A DNA stretch of 10,520 nt from Rhodosalinus sp046542825 (GTDB lineage Bacteria; Pseudomonadota; Alphaproteobacteria; Rhodobacterales; Rhodobacteraceae): the NCBI RefSeq assembly GCF_046542825.1, contig NZ_JBKHAQ010000095.1, positions 1 through 10,520 of the forward strand, in the 5' to 3' direction. The number at the start of each line of letters is the position of its first letter. Position 1 is the stretch's first letter. Of the stretch, positions 1 through 6,311 are shown piece after piece. Under the pieces are notes generated by a model. The model made no database searches. It had not been told where the DNA came from and saw only the letters and a list, made by a program, of their open reading frames with translations. The position numbers and the translations under genes were made by a program.

Positions 1-656
1 CGCCCTGGCAGACGATCCGCCGCCGGCACGAGCCCGGCGCGGGCCGCGTGCGCGTCCATGCCTCCGACATCCGCCTGCGGCGCTACGAGGACCGCTCGGA
101 CCGGCTTGTGATCTTCACCGTGGACGCCTCCGGCTCGCTCGCCATGACCCGGCTGAACGAGGCGAAGGGCGCCGTCGAACTGCTGCTGGCAGAGGCCTAC
201 GCCCGCCGCGACCACGTGGCCCTGATCGCCTTCCGTGGCACGGGCGCAGAGTTGCTGCTGCCGCCCACCCGCTCGCTGGTGCAGACCAAGCGCCGCCTCG
301 CCGCGCTGCCCGGCGGCGGCGGCACGCCGCTGGCCGCCGGGCTTCAGGCCGCCGGCCTGCTGGCCCACCAGGCGCAGGGGCGCGGCCTTTCCCCGCGCCT
401 CGCCATCCTGACCGACGGGCGCGCCAACGTGACGCTCGAAGGCGAAGGCGGTCGCGCGCAGGCCACGGAGGACGCTGCCCGCATGGCGCGCCTCCTGCGC
501 GCGCAGGGCGTGCCGGCGCTGGTGATCGACACCGCCGCGCGGCGCGGGGATGCGGGCCGCACCCTCTCGGACGGCCTGGGCGCCGCCTATCTCGCCCTGC
601 CGCGCGCCGACGCGCGCCGCCTCTCCGGCGCCATCGCGGACGCCCTGGGGGACTGA
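1..656 (+). CDS. bchD: Magnesium chelatase subunit D, C-terminal part (5' end outside window)
   Basis: This frame is open from the window edge (codon phase begins at base 3) to the TGA at 654-656, so only about 217 C-terminal residues are visible; family members are usually about 550-600 residues. The visible part is the von Willebrand/integrin-I-like domain. The MIDAS metal site starts with DASGS (nt about 123-137), and the other expected ligands are the Thr of GGGGTP (nt about 324) and the Asp of LTDGRA (nt about 414). In the family, BchD forms an AAA+ double ring with BchI and, with ATP, drives BchH to insert Mg2+ into protoporphyrin IX, the first committed step to bacteriochlorophyll. The stop overlaps the bchO start by one base (TGATG), indicating a bchI-D-O operon. 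An apparent GTG start at nt 48 is internal. Identification rests on the MIDAS domain together with the adjacent bchO. Confidence 0.95.
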   Translation, partial: PWQTIRRRHEPGAGRVRVHASDIRLRRYEDRSDRLVIFTVDASGSLAMTRLNEAKGAVELLLAEAYARRDHVALIAFRGTGAELLLPPTRSLVQTKRRLAALPGGGGTPLAAGLQAAGLLAHQAQGRGLSPRLAILTDGRANVTLEGEGGRAQATEDAARMARLLRAQGVPALVIDTAARRGDAGRTLSDGLGAAYLALPRADARRLSGAIADALGD

Positions 657-1507
657 TGGACTGGGCGCGCGACCTCTCCACATGGCCGCACGCGCAGGCC
701 TCGCGCCGGATCGACCACCCGCCGCACCGCTGGCACGTGCAGGAAATGGGCAAGGGCGAAACCCTGCTCCTGATCCACGGCGCCGGCGCCTCGACCCACA
801 GCTGGCGGGGGCTGATGCCCCTGCTCGCCGAACGCTGGCACACCGTCGCGCTCGACCTGCCCGGGCAGGGCTTCACGCGGGCCGGCACCCGCAGCCGCTG
901 CTCCCTGCCGCTGATGTCCGACGACATCGCGGCACTCGCGCAGGCGCAGGGCTGGCACCCGAAGGCCGTGATCGGCCACTCCGCCGGCGGCGCCATCGCG
1001 CTTGAACTGGCCCGCCGGCTCGAACCACAGCCGAAGGTCATCGGCATCAACGCGGCCCTCGGCAACTTCGAGGGCGTCGCCGGCTGGCTCTTTCCGATGC
1101 TGGCAAAGTTCCTCGCGCTCAACCCCTTCTCTGCCAACCTGTTCACGCTGGGCGGCGCCAGCCTGGCCCGGACCCGCCGTCTGATCGGCTCCACGGGCAC
1201 GACGCTGGACGACGAGGGGCTGCGCCTCTACGCCCGGCTGATCGGCGACCGCGGCCATGTCGACGCAACGCTGCAGATGATGTCGCAATGGCGGATCGAC
1301 CCGCTCATCGACATGCTGCCCGGAATCGCCGCGCCCACGCTCTTCATCACCGGCGACCGGGATCAGGCGGTCCCCCCTGCCACCTCGGACCGCGCCGCCG
1401 CGCGGATGCCCGACGCCCAAGTCGTGCACCTCCCCGAACTGGGCCATCTCGCCCACGAAGAGAACCCGCAGGCCGTCGCACAGGAGATCGCGCGCTTCCT
1501 GGACTGA
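656..1507 (+). CDS. bchO: Alpha/beta-hydrolase BchO, putative Mg-chelatase accessory protein
   Basis: A 283-residue alpha/beta-hydrolase-fold protein. Visible motifs are the oxyanion-loop HGAG at residues 41-44, the nucleophile elbow GHSAGG with Ser109, a probable acid Asp236 in GDRDQAVP, and the catalytic His264 in ELGHLAH. The triad is therefore complete and in the usual order. BchO proteins are encoded next to bchI/bchD in purple bacteria and are needed for or assist bacteriochlorophyll synthesis, but their substrate is not established to my knowledge. The ATG at 656 shares its A with the bchD stop, which suggests translational coupling and fixes the start. The gene is followed by a terminator and then by the convergent crtC. 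The family call is certain; the exact role is an inference from context. Confidence 0.93.
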   Translation: MDWARDLSTWPHAQASRRIDHPPHRWHVQEMGKGETLLLIHGAGASTHSWRGLMPLLAERWHTVALDLPGQGFTRAGTRSRCSLPLMSDDIAALAQAQGWHPKAVIGHSAGGAIALELARRLEPQPKVIGINAALGNFEGVAGWLFPMLAKFLALNPFSANLFTLGGASLARTRRLIGSTGTTLDDEGLRLYARLIGDRGHVDATLQMMSQWRIDPLIDMLPGIAAPTLFITGDRDQAVPPATSDRAAARMPDAQVVHLPELGHLAHEENPQAVAQEIARFLD

Positions 1508-1540
1508 GCTGTTCGCGCCTTCGGCGCCCCGGTCCTTCCT

Positions 1541-1601
1541 CTTGCCCGAAATACCCCGGGGGTGAGGCCCGCCAGGGCCGAGGGGGCAGCGCCCCCTTTT
1601 T
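1541..1601 (+). repeat. GC-rich palindromic intergenic element carrying the bchO terminator
   Basis: After bchO comes a short segment reading TTGCCCGAAATACCCCGGGG, then a hairpin GGCCC-gcca-GGGCC (1566-1579), then the GGGGGC/GCCCCC terminator hairpin. From memory, intergenic segments beginning with a similar TTGCCCAAATA..CCGGGGG string and ending in GGGGGCAGCGCCCCC recur downstream of genes in many Rhodobacterales genomes. This copy is the only one in the window, so repetitiveness is recalled, not seen here. Confidence 0.4.
1581..1601 (+). terminator. Rho-independent terminator of the bchD-bchO transcript
   Basis: A perfect AGGGGGC / GCCCCCT stem (1581-1587 with 1591-1597) closes a 3-base loop, and five T residues run through 1597-1601. 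The T-tract follows the hairpin only in the plus direction, so it should stop bchDO transcription and protect the convergent crtC. On the minus strand the same hairpin has no T-tract after it, and I see no good separate terminator for crtC. Confidence 0.75.
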
Positions 1602-1642
1602 CGCGCCCTCCGCTGCTGCCGGTGCCGCCGGACGCCCGGCGC

Positions 1643-2581
1643 TCAGTCCGGAAACCGCCAGCCCGCCCGCCGCGGCACGCGCATGGCGAGCATCGGCTTG
1701 ATCCACCGCGTGCGGAAGCGGGTGAGGTCCAGCGCCTCGTGCACGCCCACCGTCTCTTCCCCGTCGAGCCGCGTCTTCACCGCCGAGCGGCAGTAGAACG
1801 GCGCGTCCAGCATCGGCAGCACCTGCCGGGGGCGATAGCCCGGATCGGCCCGCGTCTCGCGTTTCACGGCCCAGAGCGAGCGGCGGAATCCGGCCTTCGG
1901 GTGCGGCTCGACCATATGCGCGCCGCCGTCGTGGTCGAAGTGGATCGCCTGTGCCAGCGTGCTGCCGTCGAGGCGCGTGGCGTCGTAGAAGCAGGTGGCA
2001 CCCCCCGCCGCCGGGAAGCGGCCCCAGGTCCAGTAGGCGAAATCCTCCTCCAGCGCGCGGGTGCCGAAGTTGGCGTCGAAATAGCCGTGCCCCGACCACT
2101 GCCAGCCCGGCGCCTCGATCTCCACCTCGATGTCCGCGTTGGGCGCGAAGGGGCGCCAGAGATGCGCCTCGTCGGGCGTCAGCAGCATCTCGACCGAGCT
2201 CATCGCCACCGGTTTTACCCGGATCTGGCCGCGCACGCGGCTGACCAGCGGCAGCGAGGAGATCTCGTTCACGTCGATCACCAGCGCCCCGTCCCGCCAG
2301 TGCAGCGCCGAGGGACCCACGCGGAAGCTGTCGCGCGACTTCCTCAGCGCCTTCCGCCCCCGGTCGGTCATGGTGAAGCGCCCGCCGGGGCCATAGGTGG
2401 CCACGTTGATGCAGACGTGGTTTTCCGGGTCGTGCCTGCCCGACCAGCGGTACCAGGGCGAAAAGACCGAGCCTATGAAGGCGATGACCGATACGGCGCG
2501 GGAACCGTCGTCGCTGATCCCGTCGACGTACCACCAGGCGTAGCCGTTCGGCCCGACCTCGAGGTCGAAGTTCGGGCGCTC
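1643..2581 (-). CDS. crtC: Carotenoid 1,2-hydratase (hydroxyneurosporene synthase); start codon unresolved
   Basis: CrtC adds water across the 1,2 double bond of neurosporene (or lycopene), giving the 1-hydroxy carotenoid that CrtD then desaturates; it acts at the membrane. Family features in this frame include RPNFD (nt about 2578-2564), GYAWWYVDG (2545-2519), VIAFIGSVFSPWYRW (2488-2444) and HGYFDANFGTRALEEDF (2089-2039). From the valine at 2488 to the stop there are 281 codons, which matches the R. capsulatus protein length as I remember it, while the conserved GYAWWYVD segment shows coding extends about 30 codons further upstream. There is no ATG, GTG or TTG in this frame near RPNFD; the nearest upstream is an ATG at 2863, deep inside crtD. 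The 5' end given here is therefore only the edge of conserved sequence. The crtC frame is -1 relative to crtD. The gene is convergent with bchO. Confidence 0.88.
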   Translation of the reverse strand, partial: ERPNFDLEVGPNGYAWWYVDGISDDGSRAVSVIAFIGSVFSPWYRWSGRHDPENHVCINVATYGPGGRFTMTDRGRKALRKSRDSFRVGPSALHWRDGALVIDVNEISSLPLVSRVRGQIRVKPVAMSSVEMLLTPDEAHLWRPFAPNADIEVEIEAPGWQWSGHGYFDANFGTRALEEDFAYWTWGRFPAAGGATCFYDATRLDGSTLAQAIHFDHDGGAHMVEPHPKAGFRRSLWAVKRETRADPGYRPRQVLPMLDAPFYCRSAVKTRLDGEETVGVHEALDLTRFRTRWIKPMLAMRVPRRAGWRFPD

Positions 2582-4056
2582 AGCATCGCCTCGGCCGCGT
2601 GCCGTGCGGAGAGGGTCGCCATCGGCACCCCGGCTCCGGGGTGCGTGCCGCCCCCGGCGAGGTAGAGGCCCGCCACCTTCGTCCGCGCGCGCGGACGGCC
2701 CAGCGCGGCCGTCATCCCCTCCGGGCTCTGGCCGTAGAGCGCCCCCATCGAGGCCGGAAACAGCGCCTCGAATCCCGATGGCGTCGTCAGGCTCCCTGGC
2801 CCCGGGATCGGATCGAAGCTCAACCCCATCCGGGTCAGCGTCTCGAAGGTGCGCGTCCGACATGATCCATACTCCTCGGCCGGGTGCGGGGGCCGCCCCA
2901 GCGGCGGCGCGTTCACGATGATCTCGAAGCGTTCGGGCGCAGGCACCGCGGCGGGTGTGCCGCGATCCTGCGCGCAGACATAAAGCGTGGGCTCGCGCGG
3001 GGGCAGGCCGCTGTGCAGGTATCCCCACTCCTCGGCGTAGTCCTTCGAGAAGAAGACGTTGTGATGGGCAAGCTCGACGCCCGCGGGGTTCGCCGCGAAG
3101 GCCCAGACCTGCGCCGACAGCGCGCGGCCCGTCTTCAGCGTCTGCGGCGCCACCTGCGCCACGTCCGGCCCGAGCGCGCCGGTGGCCAGCGCGCGCGGGT
3201 CGCCGTTGAAAAGCACCTGCGCGGCCGGCAGCCGCGCGCCGTCCTCCAGCACGACGGCCTGCACCCGGCCGTCGGGCGCCTCGATCCGGGCGACATGCGC
3301 GCCGTAATGGAATTCCGCGCCGCGTGCCGCCGCCAGCCGTTCCAGCGCGCGGGCCAGCGCGTGCATCCCGCCCTCGACCACCCAGACGCCGCGCGCCTCC
3401 GCCTCCCAGATCAGCCCAAGCAGCGCGGGCACGCGGTAGGGCGAGCCGCCGACGTAGGTCGCGTAGCGCCCGAAGAGCTGGGCAAGCCGCGGGTCGTCGA
3501 ACTGCCGCGCCAGCGCCTTCGCCAGCGTTGCCTGCGGTGCCATGTCGGCCATCAGCCGCGGCCGGCGCATCACGGTCGCGGCAAGACGGGGCAGGGCGGG
3601 CTCTGCCGCCTGCATCATCGGCGCGTCGAAGGCGGAAAAGAGCCGCCGCGCGCGGGCGGCGAAGGCGCGGAACTGCGCCTCTGCCCGCGCGCCCGCGAAG
3701 GCGCCCACTGCCTCGGCGCTGGCCGCTTCGCTGTCGTAGAGGTCGAGCGTGCTGCCGTCCGGCCAGAAGTGCCGCGCGAGGATGTGCTGGCGGTGCAGCG
3801 TGACGTGATCCTCCAACCGCTCGCCCAGCGCGGCGAACAGCTCCTCGAACACCGGCCGCATCGTCAGCACGGTCGGCCCGGCATCGACGGGGCCGGCGGC
3901 ACTGTCGATCACGCGCATCTTGCCGCCCGGCGTGGCGTGGCGTTCCAGCACGGTGACGGGGCGGCCGGCGGCGGCAAGGCGCGCGGCAGCGGCGAGCCCC
4001 GCGATGCCCGCGCCCACGATGATCGCGGGCCTGTCCGAGAAATTGCCCAATGCCAT
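2473..4056 (-). CDS. crtD: Hydroxyneurosporene / methoxyneurosporene desaturase; 3' end abnormal
   Basis: CrtD is the FAD-dependent 3,4-desaturase that introduces a double bond into 1-hydroxyneurosporene on the way to spheroidene. The N-terminus carries the dinucleotide-binding motif GAGIAG (residues 15-20), the ribose-binding Glu37 and PGGKMR; the C-terminus carries the FAD-closing motif GGGTHPGAGVPMATLS (about residues 468-483) and then HAAEAML. CrtD proteins of Rhodobacter are about 494 residues, and the conserved part ends here at residue 493 (nt about 2578). No stop follows: the frame stays open for 34 more Ser/Thr/Arg/Pro-rich codons through the conserved start of crtC to a TAG at 2475-2473. 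That tail looks like out-of-frame crtC. The ATG at 4056 is chosen because MALGNFSDRPAIIVGAG has normal length before the FAD motif; its Shine-Dalgarno is poor, and an in-frame TTG at 4083 is an alternative. The gene is divergent from crtE. Confidence 0.9.
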   Translation of the reverse strand: MALGNFSDRPAIIVGAGIAGLAAAARLAAAGRPVTVLERHATPGGKMRVIDSAAGPVDAGPTVLTMRPVFEELFAALGERLEDHVTLHRQHILARHFWPDGSTLDLYDSEAASAEAVGAFAGARAEAQFRAFAARARRLFSAFDAPMMQAAEPALPRLAATVMRRPRLMADMAPQATLAKALARQFDDPRLAQLFGRYATYVGGSPYRVPALLGLIWEAEARGVWVVEGGMHALARALERLAAARGAEFHYGAHVARIEAPDGRVQAVVLEDGARLPAAQVLFNGDPRALATGALGPDVAQVAPQTLKTGRALSAQVWAFAANPAGVELAHHNVFFSKDYAEEWGYLHSGLPPREPTLYVCAQDRGTPAAVPAPERFEIIVNAPPLGRPPHPAEEYGSCRTRTFETLTRMGLSFDPIPGPGSLTTPSGFEALFPASMGALYGQSPEGMTAALGRPRARTKVAGLYLAGGGTHPGAGVPMATLSARHAAEAMLSARTSTSRSGRTATPGGTSTGSATTVPAPYRSSPS

Positions 4057-4085
4057 GAGGGAATTGTTGACTCGCCCGCGCAAAC

Positions 4086-4103
4086 TGTCCAGTCTAATTT
4101 ACA
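4086..4103. promoter_or_regulatory. PpsR/CrtJ operator, perfect TGT-N12-ACA
   Basis: TGT at 4086-4088 and ACA at 4101-4103 are separated by exactly 12 bases, matching the known PpsR/CrtJ palindrome. It sits between the divergent crtD and crtE starts, where a repressor could shut both genes under oxygen. The match and position are seen; binding is inferred. Confidence 0.75.
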
Positions 4104-4110
4104 CTTTGTC

Positions 4111-4128
4111 TGTAAACAGATGCAGACG
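4111..4128. promoter_or_regulatory. Degenerate PpsR/CrtJ half of a tandem operator (TGT-N12-ACG)
   Basis: TGT at 4111-4113 is followed after 12 bases by ACG at 4126-4128, one mismatch from consensus. It begins 7 bp after the perfect site, close to the spacing known for cooperative CrtJ pairs. A single degenerate site could arise by chance; the tandem placement is what supports it. Confidence 0.45.
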
Positions 4129-4180
4129 GATTGACGCATGTCCCGCCCGCGCGGCGGGTTGAACCCAAGGGAGCGCCCGC

Positions 4181-5047
4181 ATGGACCTTCTCGCGCGGAT
4201 CGACAAGGCGGTGGCCCGCGCCATCGCGATCGGGCAGGGGGGCACGCCGCCCGCCCGGCTGGCCGAGGCGCTGCAGTACGCCACTGCGCCCGGCGGCGCG
4301 CGCATCCGGCCCACGATCCTGACCTCGGTCGCGCTGGCCTGCGGCGACGACCGCCCGGCGCTGACCGATGCGGCCGCCGCCGCGCTTGAGCTCATGCATT
4401 GTGCCAGTCTCGTGCACGACGACCTGCCCTGCTTCGACGACGCGGCGACGCGGCGCGGCAAGCCCTCGGTCCACCGCGCCTATTCGGAGCCGCTGGCGGT
4501 TCTGACCGGCGACAGCCTGATCATCCTGGCCTTCGAGGTGCTGGCGCGGGCGGCGGCGGAAGAGCCGCAGCGCGGCGCGCAGCTTGTGCTGACGCTGGCG
4601 CAGCGGTCGGGCATGCCCGGCGGCATCTGCGCGGGCCAGGGGTGGGAGAGCGAGCCGCAGGTGGACCTCGCCGCCTATCATCGCTCCAAGACCGGCGCGC
4701 TCTTCATCGCGGCAACGCAGATGGGCGCCATCGCGGCGGGCCACGAGCCGGAGCCGTGGTTCGAACTGGGCGACCGAATCGGCGAGGCCTTTCAAGTTGC
4801 CGATGACCTGCGCGATGCGGTGATGGACGAGGGCGCGCTGGGCAAGCCAGTCGGGCAGGACGCGGCGCACGGCCGCCCGAGCGCGGTCGCGGAGCTTGGC
4901 GTCGAGGGTGCGGCGAAGCGGCTGAAGAACATCCTTGCCGGCGCCATCGCCTCGATCCCCTCCTGCCCGGGCGAGGCGCGGCTCGCACAGATGGTCCGGA
5001 TGCAGTCCGAGCGCATCATGCCGTCGGCCGTGCGGCACCTGGCCTGA
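4181..5047 (+). CDS. crtE: Geranylgeranyl diphosphate synthase
   Basis: CrtE is a 288-residue all-trans polyprenyl synthase that condenses isopentenyl diphosphate with farnesyl diphosphate to give C20 GGPP, the precursor of carotenoids and of the bacteriochlorophyll tail. Both Mg-binding aspartate-rich motifs are present: the first in HDDLPCFDD (Asp80, Asp81, Asp86, Asp87) and the second in DDLRD (Asp208, Asp209, Asp212). The diphosphate-binding GGARIRP (residues 38-44) has Ala-Arg where many relatives have Lys-Arg. The ATG at 4181 is fixed by a strong AAGGGAG (4167-4173) seven bases upstream. crtF begins three bases after the stop, so the two are one operon. Transcription should start in the crtD-crtE gap under PpsR/CrtJ control. 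Confidence 0.96.
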   Translation: MDLLARIDKAVARAIAIGQGGTPPARLAEALQYATAPGGARIRPTILTSVALACGDDRPALTDAAAAALELMHCASLVHDDLPCFDDAATRRGKPSVHRAYSEPLAVLTGDSLIILAFEVLARAAAEEPQRGAQLVLTLAQRSGMPGGICAGQGWESEPQVDLAAYHRSKTGALFIAATQMGAIAAGHEPEPWFELGDRIGEAFQVADDLRDAVMDEGALGKPVGQDAAHGRPSAVAELGVEGAAKRLKNILAGAIASIPSCPGEARLAQMVRMQSERIMPSAVRHLA

Positions 5048-5050
5048 CGC

Positions 5051-6217
5051 ATGGCTGACGTGGCGGAGGAGCAACGCGGGCCGCAGACGCGGCGCAGCCT
5101 GTCCACCGCCATCGCGCGACTCGCCGCGCGCCCCGGATTTCAGCGCTGGGCCGCAGCCTTCCCGTTCACCCGCCGCAAGGTCCGGCGCGAGGGCGAGGCG
5201 CTGATGGACCTCGTCGCCGGCTTCGTCCAGTCGCAGGCGCTGGCCGCGCTGGTCGAACTGCGCGTGATCGAGGCGCTGATGGAAGGGCCGCAGGGGGCCG
5301 CCCCGCTCGCCCGCGTGAATGACATTCCCGAACACCGGATGCAGGCGCTGTTGCAGGCGGGCGCCGCGATGGGCCTGCTCCGGCGCCGCCGCGACGGGCG
5401 CTATTCGGTCACGACGCGGGGCGCCGCGCTGACCGGGGTGCCGGGCCTGTTGCCGATGATCCGCCATCACGGCGCCCTCTACCGCGACATGGCCGATCCC
5501 GTGGCGCTGCTGCGCGGCGATTCGGAGACGGAACTGGCGCAGGTCTGGCCCTATGTCTTTGACGGCGGCGCGGGCGTCGATCCTGCCACCGCGCGCGCCT
5601 ATTCCGACCTGATGACCCAGAGCCAGGCGCTGGTGGCCGAGGACACCCTGCGCCTGGTGTCGCTGAAAGGCGTCCGGCGGCTTCTGGACGTGGGCGGCGG
5701 CAGTGGCGCCTTTCTGCGGGCGGCGGCGGCAAAGGCGCCCGGTCTGGACATGATGCTCTTCGATCTGCCCCAGGTGATCGACGAGGCGCGGCATCGGATG
5801 AGCGCCGCCGGGCTGGAGGCGCGCACCGCTTTCCACCCCGGATCGTTCCGCGTGGGACCGCTGCCCGAGGGTGCCGACGCGATCTCGCTGATTCGGGTTC
5901 TCTACGATCACGAGGATGCCACGGTGCGCGACCTGCTGGCGAAATGCTTCGCCGCGCTGCCGCCCGGCGGGCGGATGATCGTGTCGGAACCGATGTCGGG
6001 CGGCGCGCGGCCCGACCGATCCACGGACATCTATTTTGCCTTCTACTGCATGGCCATGCGCACCGGGCGCACTCGCTCTGCCACAGAGATCGCATGCCTG
6101 CTGCGCGAGGCGGGCTTCGACGCGCCGGAAAAGCCCGCGGTTCTGCGCCCCTACGTCACCAGCGTGCTCGTTGCGACGAAGCCGGCCGCGGATTATGCGA
6201 AAAACCGTAACGGCTAA
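5051..6217 (+). CDS. crtF: Demethylspheroidene / hydroxyneurosporene O-methyltransferase
   Basis: A 388-residue SAM-dependent methyltransferase of the plant-type O-methyltransferase family, with an N-terminal dimerisation/winged-helix part (about residues 45-130) and a Rossmann domain after it. The SAM loop is LLDVGGGSGAF (residues 211-221), acidic FDLPQV follows at 237-242, and the putative base is in YDHED (His287) with TRSATEI at 341-347. CrtF methylates the 1-hydroxyl made by CrtC after CrtD action, yielding spheroidene. The ATG at 5051 lies three bases after the crtE stop and has no strong Shine-Dalgarno, so translation probably depends on coupling to crtE. The crtF stop TAA at 6215-6217 abuts the -35 box of the bchC promoter, and the upstream PpsR/CrtJ palindrome begins inside the last crtF codons. 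Confidence 0.95.
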   Translation: MADVAEEQRGPQTRRSLSTAIARLAARPGFQRWAAAFPFTRRKVRREGEALMDLVAGFVQSQALAALVELRVIEALMEGPQGAAPLARVNDIPEHRMQALLQAGAAMGLLRRRRDGRYSVTTRGAALTGVPGLLPMIRHHGALYRDMADPVALLRGDSETELAQVWPYVFDGGAGVDPATARAYSDLMTQSQALVAEDTLRLVSLKGVRRLLDVGGGSGAFLRAAAAKAPGLDMMLFDLPQVIDEARHRMSAAGLEARTAFHPGSFRVGPLPEGADAISLIRVLYDHEDATVRDLLAKCFAALPPGGRMIVSEPMSGGARPDRSTDIYFAFYCMAMRTGRTRSATEIACLLREAGFDAPEKPAVLRPYVTSVLVATKPAADYAKNRNG

Positions 6218-6223
6218 TTGACA
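6206..6223. promoter_or_regulatory. PpsR/CrtJ operator at bchC, upstream imperfect palindrome (CGT-N12-ACA)
   Basis: CGT at 6206-6208 and ACA at 6221-6223 lie 12 bases apart, one base short of the consensus. The site overlaps the end of crtF and the -35 hexamer of bchC. It lies exactly 8 bp before a perfect site, which is the arrangement described for cooperative CrtJ binding at the R. capsulatus bchC promoter. Confidence 0.6.
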
Positions 6224-6245
6224 ACGACAAGTGTAAAGCTAAACT
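6218..6245 (+). promoter_or_regulatory. Sigma-70-type promoter of bchC
   Basis: A consensus TTGACA -35 (6218-6223) is followed after 16 bp by TAAACT (6240-6245) as -10. The -35 begins directly after the crtF stop codon. Transcripts would start near 6252 and carry a leader of about 60 nt. Both core elements are overlapped by PpsR/CrtJ palindromes, giving a direct mechanism for aerobic repression. Confidence 0.75.
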
Positions 6246-6249
6246 GACA
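6232..6249. promoter_or_regulatory. PpsR/CrtJ operator at bchC, perfect TGT-N12-ACA
   Basis: TGT at 6232-6234 and ACA at 6247-6249 flank exactly 12 bases. The palindrome covers the -10 element and part of the spacer, so a bound repressor would block RNA polymerase. It pairs with the imperfect site 8 bp upstream. Confidence 0.8.
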
Positions 6250-6257
6250 CCTGTGTA

Positions 6258-6291
6258 GCCGGCATGTGCCGCGAGGCGACTCGCCGCCGGC
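6258..6291 (+). other. Foldable stem-loop in the bchC leader
   Basis: The outer stem is GCCGGC (6258-6263) with GCCGGC (6286-6291); the inner stem is GCGAG (6271-6275) with CTCGC (6280-6284), closed by a GCGA loop of the stable GNRA class. It lies between the predicted transcription start and the bchC ribosome site at 6301-6306. Short stems are common by chance at this GC content, so function is not shown. Confidence 0.35.
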
Positions 6292-6311
6292 CCCGGTCTG
6301 GGAGAGAGAGC

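Larger units (their letters stand above)
4057..4180. promoter_or_regulatory. Divergent crtD / crtE control region
   Basis: This 124-bp gap lies between the start codons of crtD (minus) and crtE (plus) and is AT-richer in its middle (4086-4120) than its surroundings. It contains one perfect and one near-perfect TGT-N12-ACA palindrome. I cannot assign convincing -35/-10 pairs on either strand: TTTACA hexamers occur on both strands (4098-4103 plus; 4116-4111 minus) but lack good partners at 16-18 bp. A CCCGCC/GGCGGG hairpin (4142-4158) can form just before the crtE ribosome site. Confidence 0.7.

Noticed and set aside
1515..1527. GCGCC-TTC-GGCGC hairpin just after bchO as a terminator
   Set aside because: It has a short stem and no T run after it. 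The hairpin at 1581-1601 is far better.
1562..2665. A 367-codon plus-strand open frame opposite crtC, and a 416-codon one opposite crtD (2884-4134)
   Set aside because: Composition is low-complexity Arg/Pro/Ala/Gly and no ribosome site or motif is seen. The opposite strand encodes clear CrtC and CrtD.
2582..3028. Long upstream extension of crtC in its open frame (148 extra codons to an ATG at 3028)
   Set aside because: This stretch lies inside well-conserved crtD in another frame and translates to Arg/Gly/Asp-rich nonsense. Only the part from about RPNFD resembles CrtC.
4142..4158. CCCGCC/GGCGGG hairpin before crtE as a regulatory attenuator
   Set aside because: It is a six-bp stem in very GC-rich DNA, with no T-tract and no alternative structure seen; chance is sufficient.
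6264..6311. Upstream ATG extension of bchC (16 extra residues, Arg-rich)
   Set aside because: It lies about 12 bases after the predicted transcription start, lacks a ribosome site and covers the leader hairpin. The ATG at 6312 has GGAGAG and a family-like start.
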